A stretch of DNA of 5,404 nt. Source: Synechococcales cyanobacterium PMM_0036. GTDB taxonomy: Bacteria; Cyanobacteriota; Cyanobacteriia; Elainellales; Elainellaceae. Position 1 is the stretch's first letter. The number at the start of each line of letters is the position of its first letter. The position numbers were made by a program, and so were the translations under genes. Location: assembly GCA_949127645.1 (NCBI GenBank), contig CASBQM010000113.1, positions 1-5,404 of the forward strand. The letters run 5' to 3'. Shown piece after piece: positions 1 through 4,443 of the stretch. Under the pieces are notes generated by a model. That model made no database searches. It was not told where the DNA came from and worked only from the letters and a program-made list of their open reading frames with translations.

Positions 1-1
1 A

Positions 2-439
2 GAATCACTAGGCACTATTGCTCACTTAGAGAAGTCGTTAGCGAAGCATCAAGACATGGCTTACCCGCCTCAGCCTGAGGGGGCGCTTAAGCATTTTATG
101 GATGCCATTGAAGGCGATCGCTCTCCAGGTTCGTTTTTGTTGGCTTCGCTGCTACACCGCGAACTTCAGGAGTTTGGCGCGCTAGGGCAGCGCTGTGACT
201 GGAGTCATCATCGCCTCATTGAAGTGCCTCCGCCTCAGGTCAAATGGCGTTGGCAAGGGGAGCAACCTAAGGATTTGTCTGCCAAAGTCAAAGTTCTACC
301 CGATGGTCAGGCTGCGACCGAATTTTTTACCTGTCGTGTGCAAAACCCGATCGCCCTGTTCCGCCATCTCGATCAGTTCCCAGCCGCCCACTACAAGCCT
401 ATTATCTTAGACAAAGCGATCGCGGTCGCCTACCGATAG
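2..439 (+). CDS. Unrecognised protein, 3' part only (5' end outside window)
   Basis: The frame is open from the first bases of the window through to the TAG at 437-439, giving at least 145 residues. A Met codon at 56-58 would give 127 residues, but the 18 codons before it are also open and read like protein (ESLGTIAHLEKSLAKHQD). I therefore think the real start lies upstream of the window. The visible part is soluble, with no membrane segment or signal peptide. It has a helical-looking stretch near SFLLASLLHRELQEFG and a Trp/Pro-rich middle (IEVPPPQVKWRWQGE). The C-terminal third looks like alternating beta/alpha (EFFTCRVQNPIALFRHLDQF). I do not recognise the family and assign no function. 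Two exact HIP1 octamers (114-121, 416-423) lie inside it, as in the neighbouring genes, so nothing points to recent transfer. It runs in the same direction as the HPPD gene, 114 bp upstream, but co-transcription is not evident. Confidence 0.7.
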   Translation, partial: ESLGTIAHLEKSLAKHQDMAYPPQPEGALKHFMDAIEGDRSPGSFLLASLLHRELQEFGALGQRCDWSHHRLIEVPPPQVKWRWQGEQPKDLSAKVKVLPDGQAATEFFTCRVQNPIALFRHLDQFPAAHYKPIILDKAIAVAYR

Positions 440-495
440 CTTTTCCCCAAGCTCTAAAATCCCAGATTGCCCGAGATCTCCGCCAGTGGATTGAC

Positions 496-521
496 GCAAA
501 ATTTTTGCTGACAAGGCAAAA
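496..521. promoter_or_regulatory. Overlapping GCAAAA/TTTTGC inverted repeats upstream of HPPD
   Basis: Three alternating half-sites lie 33-58 bp before the HPPD start: GCAAAA (496-501), TTTTGC (503-508) and GCAAAA (516-521). The first two form a near-perfect 13-bp palindrome, and the second and third form another inverted repeat with a 7-base gap. A TTGACG at 491-496 could be a -35 box, but no convincing -10 box sits at the right distance. The arrangement would suit an operator for a dimeric regulator. AT-rich upstream DNA can produce such patterns by chance, and I know of no named regulator that matches. Confidence 0.25.
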
Positions 522-553
522 TGTTTAAGCAACTAGCTGGATGCTGACAGGCT

Positions 554-1648
554 ATGAATCTTGATCATGTTCACTTTTATGTGGAAGATGCTGAAACTTG
601 GCGCGATTGGTTTGTGCAGCGTCTCAACTTTCAACCGATCGCTCAATGGACGAGTCCTGAAATCTACGCAGATTCGGAAACTCACCCAGAGATTGACACA
701 GAGACTCATACAGAAAGAGTCCAGAGCGGCAAGGTTTGCATTTTTCTATCTTCAGCTAAGACGGCTCAAAGCCCTGTAGCGACATACTTACAGAATCATC
801 CTGCGGGCGTTGCGGATGTAGCGTTTCAGGTGGTGGATCTGGAGGCAGCGATCGCCCAAGCCGTTAGCGCAGGGGCAACAGTGACGCGATCGCCTCAGCT
901 CGTTCAGCAGCCTCACAGAATCGTGAAATTAGCTCAGATTCAAGGTTGGGGAGATCTGCGCCATACGTTAGTGGAGCAATCCGCACAGCCAGAGGAAAAT
1001 CTAAACCAGGGCTGGATTACAGGTTTTGATCATGTGGTGCTGAATGTGGCAGCAGGAGAGTTGAGAAAAGCGATCGCTTGGTATGAGCAGGCTTTTGGCT
1101 TCCAGCGCCAGCAGACTTTCGAGATCCAGACCGATCGCTCTGCCCTGTGTAGCCAGGTGTTGACCCATCCAGCGGGTTCGGCACAGTTGCCTATCAACGA
1201 GCCAACTTCCTCAGGTTCGCAAATTCAGGAATTTTTGAACTTTAATCGAGGCACAGGTATTCAGCATATTGCCCTGCAAACGAGCGGTATTGTGGAAGCG
1301 ATCGCCCAATTTCGCCAGCGAGGACTCGCTTTCCTACCTGTGCCCTTTGGCTATTACGAAGCACTTCGTCAGCGTCCTGGCTTCAGTTTATCTGAGGCAG
1401 AGTGGCAGGCGATCGCCCATCAGGAAGTGCTGGTAGACTGGCAAAAAGATCTACCTCAGGCGCTACTCCTGCAAGCCTTCACCCAGCCAATTTTTCCACA
1501 GCCGACGTTTTTCTTCGAGCTAATTGAGCGGCGCATAGGCTGGGTAAATCAGCAATATCACCAGGCGAAAGGCTTTGGAGAAGGCAATTTTAGGGCGCTA
1601 TTTGAGGCGATCGAGCGAGAGCAAATGAAGCGAGGGAGCTTGCTTTAA
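554..1648 (+). CDS. hppD: 4-hydroxyphenylpyruvate dioxygenase (HPPD)
   Basis: This enzyme converts 4-hydroxyphenylpyruvate and O2 to homogentisate and CO2, using non-heme Fe(II), in the cytosol. In cyanobacteria homogentisate feeds tocopherol synthesis. Plastoquinone there is generally made from 4-hydroxybenzoate instead. The 364 residues fit the family (about 340-380) and show two glyoxalase-fold halves: N-terminal from LDHVHFYVED (3-12) and catalytic from ITGFDHVVLNV (155-165). The expected Fe ligands are H160 (FDHVV), H238 (GIQHIAL) and E322 (FFFELIERR). Substrate-pocket signatures LPINEP (212-217) and SQIQEFL (222-228) are present, as is the C-terminal gating helix GFGEGNFRALFEAIE (340-354). 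The ATG at 554 is the first possible start, because an in-frame TGA lies at 545-547. Its Shine-Dalgarno match is poor. The N-terminal half is divergent, as is usual for HPPD, and carries an 8-residue degenerate duplication near residues 42-57. The stop codon lies within the target site of the adjacent mobile element. Confidence 0.95.
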   Translation: MNLDHVHFYVEDAETWRDWFVQRLNFQPIAQWTSPEIYADSETHPEIDTETHTERVQSGKVCIFLSSAKTAQSPVATYLQNHPAGVADVAFQVVDLEAAIAQAVSAGATVTRSPQLVQQPHRIVKLAQIQGWGDLRHTLVEQSAQPEENLNQGWITGFDHVVLNVAAGELRKAIAWYEQAFGFQRQQTFEIQTDRSALCSQVLTHPAGSAQLPINEPTSSGSQIQEFLNFNRGTGIQHIALQTSGIVEAIAQFRQRGLAFLPVPFGYYEALRQRPGFSLSEAEWQAIAHQEVLVDWQKDLPQALLLQAFTQPIFPQPTFFFELIERRIGWVNQQYHQAKGFGEGNFRALFEAIEREQMKRGSLL

Positions 1649-1649
1649 A

Positions 1650-1815
1650 GGCGTTGCTGAATAGCAGTATGAACAGCAAAATCCGCCCACCCTTCGGGAA
1701 GCAAGCTACACCCTAGCCCTCTCCCAAGTGGAGAGGGAACAAGAGATCTAGCTCCCTTCTCCCTGAGGAGAAGGGTCGGGGATGAGGGTAATTCACACCT
1801 GTATTCAGCAATGCC
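1650..1815. mobile_element. 166-bp MITE-like non-autonomous element
   Basis: The ends are inverted repeats. GGCGTTGCTGAATA (1650-1663) matches the complement of TATTCAGCAATGCC (1802-1815) at 13 of 14 positions. The match extends imperfectly to about 24 nt on each side (1650-1673, 1792-1815). The flanks GCTTTAAA (1642-1649) and GCTTTGAA (1816-1823) agree at 7 of 8 bases, as expected for an aged 8-bp target duplication. No transposase fits inside, so it must have been mobilised in trans. Ends reading GGCATTGCTGAAT are, as I recall, common on cyanobacterial insertion sequences, but I cannot name the family with certainty. The interior is GC-rich and contains two hairpins, listed separately. The element occupies most of the gap between the convergent HPPD and beta-glucosidase genes. 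The 104-codon frame crossing it on the - strand has no protein-like character. Confidence 0.75.
1717..1775. repeat. Paired REP-like hairpins inside the MITE
   Basis: There are two strong stem-loops. CCCTCTCC (1717-1724) pairs with GGAGAGGG (1730-1737) around a 5-base loop. CCCTTCTCC (1754-1762) pairs with GGAGAAGGG (1767-1775) around a CTGA loop. Neither is followed by a T-tract on either strand, so they are not canonical intrinsic terminators. They could still protect the 3' ends of the two convergent transcripts or help stop them. C/T-rich hairpin blocks of this kind (CCCTCATCCCC...CCCTTCTCC on the - strand) are familiar dispersed repeats in bacteria, including cyanobacteria. That recollection was not checked against a database. 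Confidence 0.6.
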
Positions 1816-1835
1816 GCTTTGAACTGAACTCCTGA

Positions 1836-3206
1836 TTAGACCACCCGATTTTGCCGAATACACTCGGCATACCAGTCGGCGCTGGATTTTGGCGTACGGC
1901 TCTGCGTGGGGAAGTCTACTCGAATGATGCCAAAACGGCGATCGTATCCCCATGACCATTCAAAGTTGTCTAATAGACTCCAGACAAAGTAGCCTCGAAG
2001 CGGATAGCCTTCGCTGACGGCACGATGGGCAGATTTGAGGTATTGACGTAGGTAAAGGATGCGATCGCTGTCTACTACTTCGCCTTTCCAGTTCACCTCG
2101 TCTTCAGTAGCGCAGCCATTTTCGCTGATAAAGATCGGCAGATCCGATCGCCCCAGAGTTTCACTAATATGACGAATGCCCCAGTAGACAGACTCCGGCT
2201 GCAAGAATAGCCAGGGCATATGCATTTGCGGATAGCTTTTGGCGAAGTTGACAATTTCAAAGCCATACTCGTTTTCAGCCGATCGCACATAGGTACCGCA
2301 ATAGATATTGAAGCCTAGTGAATCGAGCGGCTGATGAATAATTTGCAGATCGCCCTCCTGAATTTTGGGCGCGGCGGCTCCCGGCTTAAAAAAGTTAGGG
2401 TGATAGGCTCCGGTGAGCGCAGGCAAAAGAATGCCGCCGTTGTAGCCGAAGCTGCCAAAGGCTTTTTGGGCGGCAGTAATATGCTGGGGCGATTCGGTGA
2501 TGGGCACCGTCGCAGCAAAGTTGTCTACCAGCGCCACCGAGCAAGGCTGTGGCGTGGCAGCGCGGATTGCCTGACAGCCCAACCCATGCGCTAACAGAGC
2601 ATGATGCACCGTTTGCCAAACCTCGCTTTCGCTGCCCACCTGCCGACCGGGGGCGTGTTGCGGCACACGATCGACTCCATAGCCGAGGTGAGTAAAGCAG
2701 GTGATTTCGTTGAGGGTCATCCAGCTTGTGACGCGATCGCCTAGCCGAGTCACAACTGCCGTCGCATAGTCGGCAAAGTCTTGCGCCATTTCTCGGCTAA
2801 GCCAGGAGCCATACAGATCTTCTAGCGCCTGAGGGCTATCCCAATGAAACAGGGTGGCATGGGGAGTGATGCCATGCTCCAGCAGACAGTCTACCAAACG
2901 CCTATAGAAATCGACTCCTGCCTCATTGACCTTGCCACGACCGTCGGGCATGATCCGTGACCAGGCAATGCTGAAGCGATAGTGCTGAATACCAAGATCG
3001 GCGATCAGCTTGATGTCTTCACGATAGGTGCGGTAATGGTTACAGGCGATCGCCCCTGTATCACCATTCAGCGTTCGTCCGGCAGTGGCGCTAAAGGTAT
3101 CCCAGACGCTAGGCTTGCGCCCGTCAATATCGGCGGCTCCCTCAATTTGGTAAGCGGAGGTAGCTGCACCCCACAGAAAGTTATCAGGAAAGCGATAGCT
3201 GGTCAC
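1836..3206 (-). CDS. GH1 family beta-glucosidase
   Basis: This is a retaining glycoside hydrolase of family 1, a (beta/alpha)8 barrel likely to cleave beta-glucosides or short beta-glucans in the cytosol (no signal peptide). With the GTG start at 3204-3206 it has 456 residues, the usual GH1 length. It begins properly at YRFPDNFLWGAATSAYQIEGA (4-24). Visible catalytic and glycone-binding residues are Q20, H121/W122 (LFHWDSPQALED), N166 and the acid/base E167 (WMTLNEIT). Further on are N300/Y302 (LGFNIYCGTY), the nucleophile E362 (FISENG), W409 and E416/W417 (WSLLDNFEWSWGYDRRFG). The acid/base motif reads NEI rather than the common NEP. The frame stays open to an ATG at 3351-3353, but those 49 extra residues look unlike GH1 and would span the likely promoter, so I prefer the GTG. 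AAGG about 8 bases upstream may be its ribosome site. The exact substrate cannot be told, and bglA/bglB naming would be a guess. Confidence 0.93.
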   Translation of the reverse strand: MTSYRFPDNFLWGAATSAYQIEGAADIDGRKPSVWDTFSATAGRTLNGDTGAIACNHYRTYREDIKLIADLGIQHYRFSIAWSRIMPDGRGKVNEAGVDFYRRLVDCLLEHGITPHATLFHWDSPQALEDLYGSWLSREMAQDFADYATAVVTRLGDRVTSWMTLNEITCFTHLGYGVDRVPQHAPGRQVGSESEVWQTVHHALLAHGLGCQAIRAATPQPCSVALVDNFAATVPITESPQHITAAQKAFGSFGYNGGILLPALTGAYHPNFFKPGAAAPKIQEGDLQIIHQPLDSLGFNIYCGTYVRSAENEYGFEIVNFAKSYPQMHMPWLFLQPESVYWGIRHISETLGRSDLPIFISENGCATEDEVNWKGEVVDSDRILYLRQYLKSAHRAVSEGYPLRGYFVWSLLDNFEWSWGYDRRFGIIRVDFPTQSRTPKSSADWYAECIRQNRVV

Positions 3207-3247
3207 GGTGAAACCCTTGCTTGGAGGTATTCGGAGCAGACAGGGCA

Positions 3248-3276
3248 AAGGTAGCACTGTTCGTTGGGGTTGGCAA
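3248..3276 (-). promoter_or_regulatory. Putative promoter of the beta-glucosidase gene
   Basis: Reading the - strand, TTGCCA (3276-3271, 5 of 6 to TTGACA) is followed after exactly 17 bp by TACCTT (3253-3248), which fits the relaxed TANNNT -10 box. Transcription would start near 3241, giving a leader of about 35 nt before the GTG at 3206. It lies inside the longer open frame, which supports the GTG start. An 11-bp palindrome GGTTGGCAACC (3268-3278) covers the -35 box and could be an operator. Confidence 0.4.
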
Positions 3277-3381
3277 CCACTGTTTGAAAATAAGGGTATT
3301 CCCGCATGGACGATCGCTCTCCTAGCGTGGGTAAAGAGGTTGGAGAAACCCATTGAAGGGAATATGCCTAAAATTTGACCT

Positions 3382-3455
3382 AAAAAACACCGGGTATTGT
3401 TGGCTACTGTTGGCTATCTCCTAAAATGCAGTAATGCCCCAAAACAATACCCTGT
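3382..3455 (-). promoter_or_regulatory. Alternative long-range hairpin before the beta-glucosidase promoter
   Basis: On the - strand, the segment from 3452 to 3443 (GGGTATTGTT) is exactly complementary to the segment from 3401 to 3392 (AACAATACCC). The second arm is followed shortly by a run of six T (3387-3382). This pairing uses bases that also form the right arm of the tRNA terminator hairpin, so the two structures exclude each other. A 10-bp tandem repeat lies in the loop and second-arm region (3398-3417). It may be a second, back-up terminator or an attenuator-like switch for transcripts reading from tRNA-Glu towards the beta-glucosidase. The regulatory role is inference. Confidence 0.35.
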
Positions 3456-3479
3456 AAGCGGTTTACTGCTCACAGGGTA
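3441..3479 (-). terminator. Intrinsic terminator of tRNA-Glu
   Basis: On the - strand, TACCCTGT (3479-3472) pairs perfectly with ACAGGGTA (3455-3448). After one mismatch the stem continues for 5 more pairs (one G-U), 3470-3466 with 3461-3457, closed by a TAAA loop. The stem is followed by TTGTTTT (3447-3441). It lies 23 bp past the tRNA 3' end, the expected place for a Rho-independent terminator. Confidence 0.7.
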
Positions 3480-3502
3480 CATCTCAAATTATTCAATTTC
3501 AA

Positions 3503-3575
3503 TACCCCCAGGGGAATTCGAATCCCCGTCGCCTCCGTGAAAGGGAGGTGTCCTAGGCCTCTAGACGATGGGGGC
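3503..3575 (-). tRNA. trnE: tRNA-Glu (anticodon UUC)
   Basis: The 73-nt cloverleaf folds completely. The acceptor is GCCCCCA with TGGGGGT (G1-U72 wobble) and discriminator A. The D stem is GTCT/GGAC. The anticodon stem CCTCC/GGAGG encloses loop CTTTCAC with anticodon TTC. The T arm is GGGGA-TTCGAAT-TCCCC. The 3' CCA is not encoded: the next bases are TTG. Besides translation, Glu-tRNA(Glu) in cyanobacteria is the substrate of glutamyl-tRNA reductase, the first step of the C5 route to heme, chlorophyll and bilins. The gene has its own strong -35 box overlapping the end of the PIN gene, and a terminator just downstream. Confidence 0.97.
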
Positions 3576-3596
3576 AGGTTCCTTTTCACTTTTACT

Positions 3597-3626
3597 AGAT
3601 TAGCTAAAGGAGAGACTTCTTGTCAA
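3597..3626 (-). promoter_or_regulatory. Putative tRNA-Glu promoter
   Basis: On the - strand a perfect TTGACA (3626-3621) is followed after 18 bp by TAATCT (3602-3597), which fits TANNNT. Start of transcription near 3590 would leave a leader of about 15 nt before the tRNA 5' end at 3575. The TGA inside the -35 box (3625-3623) is at the same time the stop codon of the upstream PIN gene. Confidence 0.6.
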
Positions 3627-4393
3627 CTGCTGCCTATATTTCTTTGAGCGGCAATGACATTGGGAGCCTGAGTTTGAGGCCAGTATTTTTTTAGATCAGC
3701 GCTATTCAGGAGAAACCAGATGAGGTATGCAGCGATCGCCAATCCTGCTGCCGCCAAAATCAGGGACATGACATCGGGCAGCCAATCGGGAGTTGAAACA
3801 GCATTTCGAGCAATCGTGGGTCTAGAATTTTGGGGAGCCGTTCGGGTTGGAGAAGTGCGTTGATAGGGGGCGGCGGGAGGCATCCCATAGGCGGTGCGAA
3901 ACTGCTGAAACTTCTGGCTGACGGCAATAGGGCGCTGTCCGGTGCGGCTCCATTGCAGCAAAGACTCTCCCGTAATGCCGCATAGATTAACCACCGGAAT
4001 TTCATAGAGGCGTTGCAGCAAAACTCGGTCTTTAGAGACCAGCACCACCAAGCTATTAGAAAAATTTTGGGACAGGGCAAAGGCGCAGCGCCCCACTGCC
4101 AACGAGACTCTGGATCGGCGCGTCAAAGCCTGCCCAGATCCGACTTTGAGCGTAGGATGATGGGCATTAGCATCCGTGATTTGCCAGCCACTAGAGGCAT
4201 AAAAGCGGTTAAAGGCCTTGGCAATTCGCTCTAAGTCAGGATCGGGCGATCGATCAAACATCAGCTTCATTTCCTCATAAACGACCTGAGGAATATAGCA
4301 ACTGCCGACCCGCGAAAACTCTTGCCACTCGCTAGGAGAAGACACAGACAGCGCACTAATATCAAACACCAAAATGACCGGGGGAACTGCCAT
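3623..4393 (-). CDS. PIN-like domain protein with C-terminal membrane anchor
   Basis: The protein has 256 residues. Residues 5-150 resemble a PIN (PilT N-terminus) ribonuclease fold: hydrophobic strand plus first acidic residue in VILVFDISAL (D11), IPQVVYEEM with E40/E41, and LVVLVSKDRVLLQRL with D122. Closing strands (IPVVNLCGITGESLLQW) recall PhoH-associated PIN domains. The usual third acidic residue is not evident: the matching helix reads RRSRVSLAVGRCAFAL (92-107), so catalysis may be weak or absent. A Pro/Ser/Thr/Arg-rich linker (170-206) leads to one hydrophobic segment (about 208-229, ending in AAYLIWFLLN) and a 27-residue hydrophilic tail. There is no signal peptide, so the PIN part should face the cytoplasm. 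The ATG at 4391-4393 has AGAGG 11 bases upstream. It follows the site-2-protease gene by 48 bp on the same strand, probably in one operon. Domain assignment is from motifs only, and the RNA target is unknown. Confidence 0.75.
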   Translation of the reverse strand: MAVPPVILVFDISALSVSSPSEWQEFSRVGSCYIPQVVYEEMKLMFDRSPDPDLERIAKAFNRFYASSGWQITDANAHHPTLKVGSGQALTRRSRVSLAVGRCAFALSQNFSNSLVVLVSKDRVLLQRLYEIPVVNLCGITGESLLQWSRTGQRPIAVSQKFQQFRTAYGMPPAAPYQRTSPTRTAPQNSRPTIARNAVSTPDWLPDVMSLILAAAGLAIAAYLIWFLLNSADLKKYWPQTQAPNVIAAQRNIGSS

Positions 4394-4401
4394 GGTAGAT
4401 T

Positions 4402-4443
4402 TAGCCTCTAAAAAGTAGCCTCTAAAAAATAGCCTCTAAAATT
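4402..4443. repeat. Three tandem 14-nt repeats between protease and PIN genes
   Basis: On the + strand, three adjoining 14-nt units (4402-4415, 4416-4429, 4430-4443) share TAGCCTCTAAAA and differ only in the last two or three bases. On the coding (-) strand each unit reads TTTTAGAGGCTA and thus carries a Shine-Dalgarno-like AGAGG. The copy nearest the PIN ATG ends 11 bases before it and is the likely ribosome site. The array overlaps the protease stop codon (4442-4444) and fills 41 of the 48 intergenic bases. Heptamer-based tandem repeats (STRR) are known in filamentous cyanobacteria. This unit is 14 nt but is not itself a doubled heptamer. Confidence 0.85.

Noticed and set aside
438..453. 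Small hairpin AGCTT-TTCCCC-AAGCT at the end of the first gene, as a terminator
   Set aside because: The stem is only 5 bp and no T-tract follows.
491..533. TTGACG or TTGCTG as -35 box of an HPPD promoter
   Set aside because: No acceptable -10 hexamer occurs 16-18 bp downstream of either.
1717..1775. MITE hairpins as bidirectional intrinsic terminators
   Set aside because: The stems are strong, but neither is followed by a U-tract on either strand. Kept only as repeat hairpins.
1645..1959. A 104-codon open frame on the - strand covering the MITE and the end of the beta-glucosidase gene
   Set aside because: It translates the repeat hairpins and an out-of-frame part of the GH1 gene, with no protein-like composition or motif.
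2334..2594. An 86-codon + strand open frame inside the beta-glucosidase gene
   Set aside because: It is Gly/Arg-rich and low in character, opposite a conserved coding region with no sign of its own ribosome site.
2982..3254. A 90-codon + strand open frame opposite the beta-glucosidase N terminus
   Set aside because: It is antisense to a strongly conserved GH1 region and shows no domain character; it is a shadow of that gene.
3207..3353. N-terminal extension of the beta-glucosidase to the ATG at 3351-3353
   Set aside because: The residues do not fit GH1 and the stretch contains the likely promoter and leader.
3503..3575. tRNA-Glu as an integration (att) site for a genomic island
   Set aside because: I found no second copy of the tRNA 3' end in the window, and no integrase.
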